From the NCBI GenBank assembly GCA_951799405.1, contig OX637357.1, positions 186,001 through 250,000 on the forward strand: DNA of 64,000 nt, read 5' to 3'. This document shows, piece by piece, positions 27,270 through 39,300 of this stretch. Position 1 is the stretch's first letter. Every line of letters begins with the position of its first letter. This DNA is from Agapetus fuscipes. Lineage: Eukaryota > Arthropoda > Insecta > Trichoptera > Glossosomatidae. The notes below the pieces were generated by a model. The model had not been told where the DNA came from and did no database searches. It saw nothing but the letters and a program-made list of their open reading frames with translations. A program made the translations under genes and the position numbers.

Positions 27270-29090
27270 AGAACCCTGTCCAACAATTGTTACAAAAATT
27301 ACATTTCCAATACAGAATGTGCCATCAACCTTAATTTAAATAAATTCTGGTCTTATGCTAACTCTATGAAGAAGAACAATCTTGGCTTACCTCATAATGT
27401 TTTCTATGAAGATGTTTCATCTAATAATGGCCAAGAAAATGCAAACCTATTTGCAACCTTCTTCAAGAGTATTTACGATGTTGACCCTTCTAACTTTAGT
27501 ACTTTCAACTTTTCTTCAGATACTGATTTGCGACTTTCAAATATATCTTTTAGTGTAGCTGACGTCATTGCTGAAATTAAATCATTGAAGCCACTTACTA
27601 ATCCCGGCCCTGATAATGTTCCAGCAATAATGTTAAAAAGTTGTGTACATACTTTGGCTCAACCTCTGTGTATAGTTTTTAATTTATCTGTTTCTTCGGG
27701 TTGCTTCCCCGCCATTTGGAAGCAGTCATACCTCTCTCCAATCTACAAATCTGGTGATAGGAATGACGTTAAGAACTATCGACCAATTAGTATATTATCA
27801 GCCATTCCCAAGCTCCTTGAGAAGCTTGTTCTTACGAAAATTCGTTACGTTGTTACCAGATCTATCTCGGACCAACAACATGGTTTTCTACCAAACCGTT
27901 CCACTTCCTCTAATTTAATGGTTTTTGAAAATTTTCTTTCCAAATCATTATCGAACCGTAAGCAAGTTGACGTTATTTACACCGACTTTTCTAAAGCGTT
28001 CGACAGGGTATCACATAATATTCTGCTCACCAAGCTTCATGGAATGGGCGTGACTGGTAGTTTTTTGTCTTGGCTCCGAAACTACCTTACATGTAGATCT
28101 ATCGCTGTCAAGATAGATAATTTCATATCTTACTCCTTCACACCAACTAGTGGTGTTCCTCAGGGCTCTCACCTGGGTCCTCTGCTTTTCCTTTTATTTA
28201 TCGACGATATTACCAAAGAATTTCCTGACACTAACGTTCTTATGTTTGCTGATGATTTAAAATTTTTCAAAGTTATTGATAGTGTTGATGACTGTATTAG
28301 TCTTCAACTATCACTGAATAAACTGGCGGTCTGGTGTTCCAATTATAAACTACCACTGAATGTCTCGAAGTGTATAGTCATGAACTTTTTCAGATTAAAA
28401 AATCCCATTTATTTTGACTATACACTCAATTCAACCAGTCTTCGAGTGGTAACAGAGGTCACTGATCTTGGAGTTATTTTTGACCGTGGGCTGACTTTTA
28501 CTTTGCACATTGCCTCTGCTTGTGCGAAGGGTATGAGAATGCTTGGTTTTATAAATCGCATCACCAAGGACTTCAGGGACATCACTACATTAAAACTTTT
28601 ATATACATCGCTTGTACGTAGTGTTCTTGAGTATTGCTCACCTGTCTGGTCTCCTCATTACTCAGTCCATGTAAATAATATTGAAAAAGTCCATATTAAA
28701 TTCTTAAAAATTATTAATTTTAAACTTAAAATTCCGATATCGGATTTTGATCCCATCCACCTAAACTCCTTTCTAAACATAATTAGTTTGTCTGATAGAC
28801 GAAAATTTATTGATTTACTTACCCTTTATAAAATTAAAAATGGCCTGTTAGACTGTCCGCTGTTGCTTGGCGAGATAAATTTTTTGATCCCTCGACAAGG
28901 ATCAAGACAGGTAGTTCCTTACCGCCCTGTAGCTTCAACTACTAATGCTCATTACCATAGCTGCATTAATCGCTTACAGAGACTGGGTAATATTATGTTT
29001 GCGTTGGACATGCAATCGTATAATAATAGTTGTGATAAGTACAAGGCAGGTTTAAAAAGGTACTTTTTGAGTGAACGAGCATCATCATAA
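27270..29090 (+). pseudogene. LINE reverse transcriptase ORF, copy 2 (5'-truncated)
   Basis: 606 codons, differing from copy 1 by one residue (Gly for Asp at codon 28530-28532). All RT motifs listed for copy 1 are present, including SGVPQGSHLGPLLF and FADD. The frame is again entered from the satellite (open from 27180). Endonuclease absent. Confidence 0.92.
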
Positions 29091-29517
29091 AATCTAAACT
29101 AATTTTAGCATATTTTACTGTTTAATATATATTGTATATGTATATTGTATATTCTCAAATGTAAATACTTTTGAACAACTTTATGTAATGCTTTATACAT
29201 GTTTAATTTTAATATGTTTTTGCTTTGTTTCTAACCTTCTGTTTATATAAATATAGGTTTATTTTTTCTTTCTTTTCTTGGTTATTCTTTTGTTTTTTAC
29301 TGCTCTGTTTATATAAGTAAAGGTTTATTTTTTCTTTCTTTTCTTGGTTATTCTTTTGTTTTTTACTGCAATGTTTCACATATATATATATATATTGTTG
29401 TATTTTATTGTTTTTTATTGTTTTTCATATTATTTTTTTCTTGTATTTTATTGTTCTTTTTTTCGCAGTTTTGTATAAACTCACTTAATATATACTTTTT
29501 GTAAAAGGCTTATGCCG

Positions 29518-29548
<31 letters not shown>

Positions 29549-29550
29549 AT
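27270..29550 (+). mobile_element. CR1/Jockey-group LINE copy 2, inside the satellite
   Basis: Same truncation point, same tail and same satellite junctions as copy 1, displaced by exactly 2,809 bp. The identical 5' break rules out two independent insertions and indicates duplication of a LINE-plus-satellite unit. Confidence 0.93.
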
Positions 29551-29946
29551 GTACTGTTGCTCTGACACTATTCCACTGCGGGTGGCCTCACAATGTACTG
29601 TTGCTCTGACACTATTCCACTGCGGGTGGCCTCACAATGTACTGTTGCTCTGACACTATTCCACTGCGGGTGGCCTCACAATGTACTGTTGCTCTGACAC
29701 TATTCCACTGCGGGTGGCCTCACAATGTACTGTTGCTCTGGCACTATTCCACTGCGGGTGGCCTCACAATGTACTGTTGCTCTGGCACTATTCCACTGCG
29801 GGTGGCCTCACAATGTACTGTTGCTCTGACACTATTCCACTGCGGGTGGCCTCACAATGTACTGTTGCTCTGGCACTATTCCACTGCGGGTGGCCTCACA
29901 ATGTACTGTTGCTCTGACACTATTCCACTGCGGGTGGCCTCACAAT
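29551..29946. repeat. 44-bp satellite, block 3 (9 monomers)
   Basis: Exactly 9 x 44 bp, variant order AAAAGGAGA. It begins like block 2 (AAAAGG), as expected if both derive from the satellite just downstream of one original LINE insertion. It ends at CACAAT, then unrelated sequence. Confidence 0.97.
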
Positions 29947-30182
29947 TCATGCTTTCTCAATGTCCTCTCGTAATGAGAGAGATATCGTGCGAGAGGTTAT
30001 TACGCGTAATGTTACTATGTCTGAAACTAATAAATTATTTAATGTTATTATTACGCAATAAACAAAGACAGATATTCAATTAATTCAACACATTATTACG
30101 GACGGTCAAAAGGTGAGCCGACCTAATCGTCATTTCGTAAAATAATTTCTAAGCGCTCCGCCGCACCTCATCTTTTCCATAT
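29947..30182 (+). other. Possible pseudo-coding segment next to the satellite
   Basis: One frame reads MSSRNERDIVREVITRNVTM.. then a stop (TAA at about 30059), then continues TDIQLIQHIITDGQK up to a GGTGAGC splice-donor-like site near 30112. The composition looks protein-like, but the family is not recognised. It could be a decayed exon or transposon remnant. Confidence 0.3.
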
Positions 30183-30385
30183 AATCTAATCTAATCTAAC
30201 TTGCGAAGATATGTAACATTGGGGATTCACATTACATGCATTCTCACAAGCAGACACGTACAAGTTCGCACTTGCGCATGCCGCATGTGAACCTTGAACA
30301 TAAAAAACAAATCTCTAATGGACATACACCCTGCAACTCCTTCCGATCTTCCCTGAAACAGGGGTGACATTGACAAAGTGAACTG
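30183..30385 (-). mobile_element. Family A element
   Basis: Reverse orientation with a (ATCTA)n tail at 30183-30199, then GTTGCAAAGATATG-type sequence, GCATGCCGCATGTG and CCCTGAAACAGGGGTGACAT. The 5' end is damaged (a repeated TGACATTGGCAAAGTG). Confidence 0.8.
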
Positions 30386-31007
30386 ACATTGGCAAAGTGA
30401 TATAGCACCTACAAAACTAACTACCTTCTAAACTCATTCATTCATAGAAGCTGTCTAACTAACAATAAACTTTTTTTGACTTTGATCTATTTAATGACAA
30501 AATTTCAAAGTTTAATTATATTTCAAAGCTTAATTATATTTCAAAGCTTATTAAAGCCATTCATTACATTTTGTAACTTACTTTCCTCACCAATTTTAAT
30601 ATTTAATGACTTTTCACTTATTCTTTCCGTTTTTAGTGCATTTTGGTTCTTTTAGACATTAAGTAATGGAAATTTACTAGTACCTATTGTAAACTGTTAA
30701 TTGTACTTCTTTATATATTATCCCACTGTAACTGTTTTTTTCCGAGATAAAAAAATAAAAATGCTTCTGACTTAAAGTAAAATAATTTAAAATAATAGTT
30801 TATGCTTACACTAATAGAGTCATACAGAACATGTCGCTGGCATGGCCGAGCGGATAAGGCGTTGGCACTCAGATTTGAGCCATTGAAACAAGCGAAATTT
30901 CGAACCACGCCTCCGCCGTGTCCTATCAACAATAACTCTGATCCTTGTTCAACATACATTATTGGTTCTATATCTATAGTGTAGGTTGCAAAGATGTATG
31001 TGTTAAC
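30386..31007. other. Unassigned sequence with a tRNA-like remnant
   Basis: GCATGGCCGAGCGGATAAGG near 30840 is a strong A-box region of a class II tRNA. The matching 3' half (TTTCGAACCACGC) and acceptor stem do not close a good cloverleaf, so it is treated as a pseudogene or SINE head. The rest is AT-rich. Confidence 0.45.
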
Positions 31008-31130
31008 ATTTAAAATTCATGTTAAGCGCTAGCCCATAAACAGAAACGTGTAAGTTCGCGCTTGCAAATGCTGGTTGTGTACTTGCAAATTAAAACACAA
31101 ACCTCAAATAAACATGAGCCCTGCAAAATA
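31008..31130 (-). mobile_element. Partial family A element
   Basis: Reverse-sense AACGTGTAAGTTCGCGCTTG and AAATAAACATGAGCCCTGCA. Lacks both ends. Confidence 0.65.
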
Positions 31131-31169
31131 AAAAGTACCCACTCCTGCAGGCACGAGTGAACATTTTCA

Positions 31170-31282
31170 AGGTTATTCACAACACGTTTGATCCATAGCT
31201 GATTTATGGATTATATTTTTTTTGTATGGAAAATTGGGCTTCGGTGACGGTTGAGCCATGGATTTGCTGGGTGTGAATAGCA
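31170..31282. repeat. Family F MITE
   Basis: GGTTATTCACAACACGTTTG at one end and GGATTTGCTGGGTGTGAATA at the other, inverted relative to each other. Same architecture as 10128 and 48041. Confidence 0.6.
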
Positions 31283-31680
31283 GAGTTTGTGTTTTGGGTC
31301 ACTTCATCTTGGAACCGTTGGTACGCGTGATGCGATTCACTTTTAAAATAAATACCCGGTCAACTGTACTAATGTTATCTTCCTCATTGCATGAAGTATG
31401 CCATACTTTCGAGTTGTAGATTAAAAAAAAATTAAGTGGGGTTATCGCACTAACCTTTGGCTTTTAATTAAATAGAATAGACAACAAGAATTGCAGCGTG
31501 GTCGTTAAGGTGCAAGTGCCCAACTAACATCACAAAAAAAAATCAGTACAGCAAGTATAGAACATTTACACCAACTGCCTTAATCCTCAACTTAATCAAG
31601 GATACAGAAGGACCTTATCGTTGTAACTCTCTTGAATTCCAAGTTCATCATCTTGTACAAGCGTGCTTTTTCTCTGCTGG
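31283..31680. other. Unassigned sequence
   Basis: No gene or window-wide repeat seen. Confidence 0.5.
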
Positions 31681-32672
31681 TTGCCATCCTCTTGTTCAGG
31701 CAGTGCCTTGTTGTGCTAGCCCTTTATCTCTGTTGGTCGCCATCCTCTTGTTCAGGTAGTGCCTTGTTGTGCTTGCCCTTTATCTCTGTTGGTCACCATC
31801 TTCTTGTTCAGGCAGTGCCTTGTTGTGCTAGCCCTTTATCTCTGTTGGTCACCATCCTCTTGTTCAGGTAGTGCCTTGTTGTGCTTGCCCTTTATCTCTG
31901 TTGTTCGCCATCTTCTTGTTCAGGCAGTGCCTTGTTGTGCTAGCCCTTTATCTCTGTTGGTCGCCATCCTCTTTATCAGGCAGTGCCTTGTTGTGCTAGC
32001 CCTTTATCTCTGTTGGTCGCCATCCTCTTGTTCAGGTAGTGCCTTGTTGTGCTTGCCCTTTATCTCTGTTGGTCGCCATCCTCTTTATCAGGCAGTGCCT
32101 TGTTGTGCTAGCCCTTTATCTCTGTTGGTCGCCATCCTCTTGTTCAGGTAGTGCCTTGTTGTGCTTGCCCTTTATCTCTGTTGGTCACCATCTTCTTGTT
32201 CAGGCAGTGCCTTGTTGTGCTAGCCCTTTATCTCTGTTGGTCACCATCCTCTTGTTCAGGTAGTGCCTTGTTGTGCTTGCCCTTTATCTCTGTTGTTCGC
32301 CATCTTCTTGTTCAGGCAGTGCCTTGTTGTGCTAGCCCTTTATCTCTGTTGGTCGCCATCCTCTTTATCAGGCAGTGCCTTGTTGTGCTAGCCCTTTATC
32401 TCTGTTGGTCGCCATCCTCTTGTTCAGGTAGTGCCTTGTTGTGCTTGCCCTTTATCTCTGTTGGTCGCCATCCTCTTTATCAGGCAGTGCCTTGTTGTGC
32501 TAGCCCTTTATCTCTGTTGGTCGCCATCCTCTTGTTTAGGCAGTGCCTTGTTGTGTTAGCCCTTTATCTCTGTTGGTCGCCATCCTCTTGTTCAGGCAGT
32601 GCCTTGTTGTGCTTGCCCTTTATCTCTGTTGGTCGCGATCCTCTTGTTTAGGCAGTGCCTTGTTGTGCTAGC
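31681..32672. repeat. 56-bp minisatellite with 7-mer higher-order repeat
   Basis: About 18 units of a 56-bp monomer (GCAGTGCCTTGTTGTGCTAG, CCCTTTATCTCTGTTGGTCG, CCATCCTCTTGTTCAG). Units vary at three places: TTGTTCAG/TTTATCAG, GTAG/GCAG, CTAGCC/CTTGCC. Units 2-8 and 9-15 show the same variant order, a 392-bp duplication. ORFs across it are repeat artefacts, because 56 is not divisible by 3. Confidence 0.95.
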
Positions 32673-33251
32673 CAAAGATTGGTTGCTTCCACACGAGGCA
32701 CAACCCTCAGCAATAACTCAAAGCATTTAGAAGTGCTCACATTTGGAAGCATTGCCTGAAGAAGCTGAAGGACTCCGTGGCCATAGAGGCTAAATCAATC
32801 TTTAACAAAAGCATGATCACCTTTTACAGCTGTGACATAAAAAACCTGTTGCACCAAACTCCAATCAGACAAAAATCAAAATTAAGTGTGATTTCTCTCA
32901 TCAAATCAAAAATTTGGTTGCATATACGTAAATCAGCTGATGTACATCGTATTTCTTGTTCAAATTCCATCATATTACTATCCACTTTCGAGAAACATTT
33001 AACCGAGGTCCTTACCAGAATTAAGCAATCAATCAAATTTGATGTGTCAATCAAATATTGATCAAAGGTTTTGCAACAAGCTCTAGACAGCCATGATTGT
33101 CGTCGATCTTCGATATGAACGGCACTATAATAAGGACTTTGTCACTTCTTGCCGCACAGCGTTGCAATAACTAAACACTACGCATGCATAATGTCATTTA
33201 CCGCGCTGAGTGTAGACGGTTACTTATAACTTGAGAATTTAGTTGACAGCT
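32673..33251. other. Sequence upstream of the protease homologue gene
   Basis: Likely contains the promoter and 5' UTR. CACTATAATAAGG near 33124 is a weak TATA-like candidate about 125 bp before the start codon. The short ORF at 32777-33061 has no recognisable motif. Confidence 0.4.
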
Positions 33252-33339
33252 ATGTCGTGTAAACTGACCGTTTGCTTTTTGTTCAGTGGATACCTATTGT
33301 TTTATGCCTTGATAAATGTGAAAGACTTCTATAAGAAAG
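33252..33339 (+). CDS. Exon 1: signal peptide of the protease homologue
   Basis: ATG at 33252, 29 codons plus one base. The hydrophobic core LTVCFLFSGYLLFYALI follows MSCK, then the polar NVKDFYKK. Donor AAAG|GTGAGA. Its leftover G joins TC of exon 2 to give Val before EEC. It was found by looking for a short upstream exon of the right phase. Confidence 0.75.
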
Positions 33340-36300
33340 GTGAGAATAGGCTCGGCATATTAAAAGACCCCTCGGCTATGTGACGTCACCTTAGTTAAAT
33401 AAAAATTCAATCCCCGACAGTCAGGATTTTAAATTTTGTTTTACAGCATCGGAACCTAACTCGGCACGTCAAAGAAGACACTAACAATGTATTAATAATA
33501 ATAATAATAACAGGCTGATTTATTTTAAATTACACATGATAAGAGAGCGCCGTTTTTGTGTGTGTCACACCTCAAGGGCCCTCTCCGATCATGGATAAGA
33601 CTTTCTAAACAAGTGTGCCTTGAGTGCTCCTCGAAATACACCCACAGATTTGGAGTTCTTCACTCCGGGTGGCAGTCTGTTCCACTCCACCGGCCCCGCA
33701 ACACGGAAAGCGCGGTCTCCGAAGTTTGTACGAATCTGACGGCGCGGCTGAACCAAATTGACTACTCCATCACCCGCAGATCTGAGTGTATTATTATATT
33801 TATGATATCACTAAAAAATGTACACATAGATAAGGCATTAATTGTATACAATATTTACTTTTGTGAATTTACAACGTTATTTTACTTTTAAAGCTTAATT
33901 TATTGTAAAAAACTGAAGTGAAATTTGGTCAGTAAGCTGAATTTTTTTTTTTTTACATTCTCAGAAATATTGCAAACTTTTTTGATTATTTAGGGACATT
34001 ATAGTAGGGGTTTATTTCATTTTAAATCACAAAAAGACAGTAGCTACAACATTAAATATTTCTAACCTCCAAATGGGCTGTCAGCATCAAGCAGATTTTT
34101 TATGGATAACTATGCTAGCGCCAATGGTGATCAGAATCGGAACTAAGTCTTACCCGGCCGACAGACATCATTTTATTTCCCCTGATTTAAATGTGCTGAG
34201 TCCATTTTTTTCTTGTACATACATTTTGACTTATAGGTTGCTATGAGGCTGACAACCCATACTGTAAAAAATGGTTCACTTTGTCAATGTCACCCCTGTT
34301 TCAGGGAAGGTCGGCAAGAGTTGCAGGGCTTATGTTCATTTGAGATTAGGTTTAATATTATAGGTTCGCGTGCAGCATGTTTAAGCGCGAACTTGAACGG
34401 GTCTGCTTGTGGAAATACATTTAATATAAATCTGAAATGTAATATATCTTTGCAACTTATATTATAGATTATAGATGATGTATCGTATATCTGCAGAGGC
34501 GTATTAGAATTTGGCGTTCACTGTTCATGCACATAAGTAAGCAGGTTCAGATCTGCGCTTACACATGCTGCATGTGCATTTAAATGGTTGATTAAAAAAA
34601 GGCATCTATGCTCTCTTCAAGTGTAGCATATTAATTCATTTAATTTTCACACAATACTTATAATGATTGTATTCTTCAGTCGAGGAATGTCTGTTTGTGG
34701 ATGGCGACACAGGTGGTTGTGTGACCTTGGCAGAATGCCCATCTTTCATCAGGGCAATTCACGAAGCCAGAAGCGCTGAAGACCGAGAAGTTGTTTGGCG
34801 TAATCTGGAGAGAAGTGCGTGCAGATCCAACACCAGGATGTCTAAGGTAATAGAAGACCATTTGTAATTTGTGCACTTTGTTTTGAGAACTATTTTACTC
34901 ATGTTGGCTTTACAATCACACGCAAAGATACAAGGCGTTAGATTTATAAAACTACCATCTCTATTTTCAAGCAATTTTACCACGAGGGTTTTGAGTCTTG
35001 CATGAGGTACTTTAGTTTGGTGTTTAATAATTCTCAATCCTGTTCTCTATTTGTTTTCTGATTGGATCGATTATACCTAAGTACATCCATAGATTTTGAT
35101 TGAAATGCACACACAAGGATAATCTTATGTTCCAAAATCATCTAATCTAATCATCCTAAGACTTTAAAGCTCTTCTCATGTGATGAGTCAACATGTATGT
35201 CTTACTAGTACCTATCTTTCCTGCGTTTGAAAGTTTTTTTACTTGAGTTTTGCTTTTCTAAAGTACGTGCCTCTGATTCCTTCTTATTGTCACCTCTGTT
35301 TTCCAGTTTAGGTATCTCCTGCAAAAGCTGTAATTCCATTATTCCTTGATCTTTCCTGTTTTTAAAGCAATTTTCACCTATTTAACAGCTGTTTCAAGGA
35401 ATGAGGTCCGCAGCTGAATTGACATAGACAATAGTCTCGTCCCCTGGCTGGATTGCTTGAAAAGGGATACACATATTATGTTGTTGTTGTTTTTAAGGAC
35501 AACAGTTCCATACAAGGCTGACGTTTGTACACCGAGATAAAAGTTCCTAATTCAAAAATGTACTCACCTCATTAACTAAACAAGAGTGACAGTCGTAAAA
35601 ATAATTGAAACAGAAGAAACACATTTTATCGATGCATTATCACATAGAATCATTGTCGTTTCTTCAACATAACGGGAGTTGTATTTTTGTTTTACGAATT
35701 TCAGTTTTGCTGCCCCGGAGTCACACCAAACGTTTTTTCTACAACTCCACCAACTTTGAATGAATCTGCAACAGAAGCAGCTGCAAAATCTCCATCATCA
35801 ACAAACTCAGTCACAGAATCAACACCTCCGCTAGCTGCGCCAAAACTGTCCGCTCCAGAAACTGTCTCAAATGCTTCACCTACAACAGAACAAGAAGCTT
35901 CTTCAGAGCTTCTAGAGCCAAAAGATGCCGCTTCCCATCAAAAACTGGATCTTTTGCCTCAAACTGACTGTGGTCTTTACACCCCACAAGCGCACAACAA
36001 TCTGGACTACGAGTTTCCCTGGGTAGTCCATGTCTCTGCTCTTTTCCATTTCCCCACTGGTAAGTTTGGATCTGAATGCTATGTACTTTCTGACTTTTTT
36101 ACTTCGACATAAAGGTTTTTCCGTTTTTTTTTTAATATTCCGAAAACCTTGATCCATGTATTAAATACACCCAGATTTTTATAACCGCTTTCAATGTTAT
36201 CTCATCAAAAACCATTATAAACTAGAATGTTTTCCATGCTTGTAGGATGACATATAAAAGAGATTTATCATTGATCATTAAGCATTCCAAATTGGACGTT

Positions 36301-39300
36301 TTCACTTCAGAAATTCAAGAAACTTTATATGCTTTAAAATTTAAACGCTCTGTTGAACAAAATCCATCAAATTCAATTCAAAATGTGTCAATTTATTCAC
36401 CTCTTTCAAATGTATGTTTTGAAATTCCAGGAGGAGTTTTTACAACTTGCAGAGGTACACTCATCAACGATCTGTACGTCCTTACATCAGCCAGCTGCAT
36501 GGTGTTGAAGGACAAGCAGAAACCAATTCTAGTCAAAGTCCGCATGCGGCAGACCTACTACGATGTAGAGGAATACGTTCCTCATAAGCTGTTCCGACCC
36601 AAGGGGATCCTGCATGACATTGCTCTCATCAGACTCAAAGAGAAGATAGTATTTGAAGGTAAACCAAGTTCTCCTCCATGTATTTCAAAGACATGCGTCT
36701 ACTTGGAGTCTTCCAATCTTTAGTCTCTTTTAATTATCTGACCATTGAATATATGAGTTATATTTTATGTTTTTGTTCGGTATGGTTGAACATGAAATGT
36801 AGGTCACCGTTTTTTGTAAAACTCAGTAAAAACAAATAAGTAGATCACCTGCTTCACCATATTATGACAAGTACATAAGTCCAAAGACAATGGAACAAAA
36901 AGATGCAATTGTCAATATTTGTTGGTGTTATGGCCGAGATTCAACTCACTATGCTTGACTAGCGTGACACGCCTGGCCCTTTTGATCATAACTTCGACCT
37001 TGTTCTCTTCTCTTCATCAGGTGCCATTGCATGCACACAATCTGCTTTCAAAAGAAGACAACTGGCCAGGTTGGTGAATTGGATTCTTCTTGACAAATCT
37101 ATTTTTTTTAATGTTGTTTAATTGATTATGCTTTTCTTTCTTTACGGAAAGCATGTTCCAGAATTCTAAATGTCAGACGTGGTGTCGGAGTGCGATTATT
37201 TATATAAGTCCATCGTTCATCAATATTATTAACGCTTTCAAAGCTATTTTAAAAAATCCCCCGCAGCCCAACAATCCTGCAGAGGAATCATTTGAGGTTG
37301 AATCAAAACCATCATTAAGAAATAACTCCTATAAACAACCAGAAAACATCCTACAAACTTTGACGGAGTTAAATGATAGAAATCTAAGAGCCAAAAATAT
37401 AATCCTTTTTGGTGTTCCTGAGTCGGACCCTGATACTCCACCAAAGGAGCAAAACTTAGAAGATGATAATAAGACATCTAAAATCATAACAAGCGTGACT
37501 GAAAACACTAACGGAATAGTTAGGGTGCATAGAATTGGTCTCCGCCAAAGAGACAAACCAAGACCCATCAAGGTGATTTTCAAAGAGAGCGAAGATGTAA
37601 CTTGTTTTTTGCGAAACAGCCGCAAACTTCCTCCGGGCATAAAATCAAAGAAGGACTTGACATTAATGCAGAGAAATCATCTAAAAGCATTATGGTCTGA
37701 GGTTGATGCACGTAAGAAAAATGGCGATGAAAACATAACTGTCAAATTCATCAACGGTGAACCAAAAATAGTACAGTTTAACTCAAAAAACTCCCAAGCA
37801 TGAAAGTCTTTTACCAAAATGTGAGAAGTATTAGATCAAAAACATCACAGATTCGACAACATATCCCAACTCTATCATATCAATTAGTCATCTTCACAGA
37901 GACGTGGCTCGACGAGTCAATCAAAGACTCTGAACTAGGACTGGATCAATACAATGTTTTCAGGAAGGATAGAGACAAATTCACAAGTTCAAAAAAGAGG
38001 GGAGGAGGAGTCCTTATAGCTGTAAAAAACAATATACCTGCAACCTACATTAAGGTAAACCAGAAAAATATAGAACACATATACATCAAATTACAATCCA
38101 CAACTGAAACAATAATAATAGGATGTGTATACATTCCACCCTCCTCAAGCATAGACATATATAAAAATATCTGCAGCGAGCTTGAGGCTCTTCAAAAAAA
38201 ATATCCTCGCGCTACTTTTGTCATATTCGGAGATTTCAACCTTCCAAATATTGAATGGTCTATGGATGAAGACAAACCATCTGCAATTCTTGAAAATAAC
38301 AATAGTGCTAATGAATTATTGGAAACCGTAAATTTTATGAATTTAAAACAACACAACTTTGTCTTTAATAGCAATGATAAACTTTTGGACCTTGTATTTT
38401 CTGACCGAAAAAAGATCATAGTGGAAAGATCATCAGATGCCTTCTTAAATGTTGACAAATATCATCCTCCTCTAGATATAGAAATACTTTCATCACTGAA
38501 TTGCAAGAAAAACAGATCTGTTTTTTCCCACAATTTTAAAAATGGAGATTATACCAACGCCAACTCATATTTGTTTAATCAAAACTGGGATTTCCTGCAA
38601 AATAATAATGTTGAATTAATGGTTACCCGCTTTTATGAGATTGTAAATGAAACTATAAATCTATACATTCCTTATAATGAATACAAAACAACAACGTACC
38701 CATCGTGGTTCACTGCTGATTTGATAAAGACTATATCTGAAAAAAAAATAGCACATAGAAGATTCAAAATTACAGGGGAAACTGATGATTATTTGAAGTT
38801 TTCTGCCCTAAGAAATGATTGTAAGGTGCAATCAAAAAAATGTTACCTTAACTTTATACAAAATATACAAGATACAACCGTCGACACTAAATCGCTCTGG
38901 AGGTTTAAAAGAAAACTGAGCAATGACAATCAAGAATGTCCAAATAAAATGTTTCTGAACAAGATGATGGCTGATAATCACAATGACATTGCTAACTTGT
39001 TTGCTAGATTCTTTAGTGAAGTATATGTTGAGGACTCCAACTTGATAAACGATACACCATTAAAAGAAGACTCAACACCATTAAATTTGACTGAATGTAG
39101 TTTATCTTACAACACTGTGCTAAACAAGATATCCAATTTAGATGTAAGAAAAGGCGCTGGTCCCGATAAAATCCCTCCTTTATTTCTTATCAATTGTGCC
39201 TCTGCCCTAGCTTCTCCTTTGACGACAATTTTCAACAAATCGCTCAGCCAAGGTCACTATCCTAATGTCTGGAAAAACGGTCACATTAGACCCATTCACA

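Noticed and set aside
23757..29946. Regularly spaced repeats resembling a CRISPR array
   Set aside because: Monomers are contiguous with no unique spacers, and the genome is eukaryotic.
30832..30905. Class II tRNA (Ser or Leu) gene
   Set aside because: The A-box half is convincing, but the acceptor and T arms do not pair well; kept only as a tRNA-like remnant.
31632..32651. Leu/Cys-rich ORFs up to 166 codons
   Set aside because: Artefacts of the 56-bp minisatellite; the frame changes with each unit.
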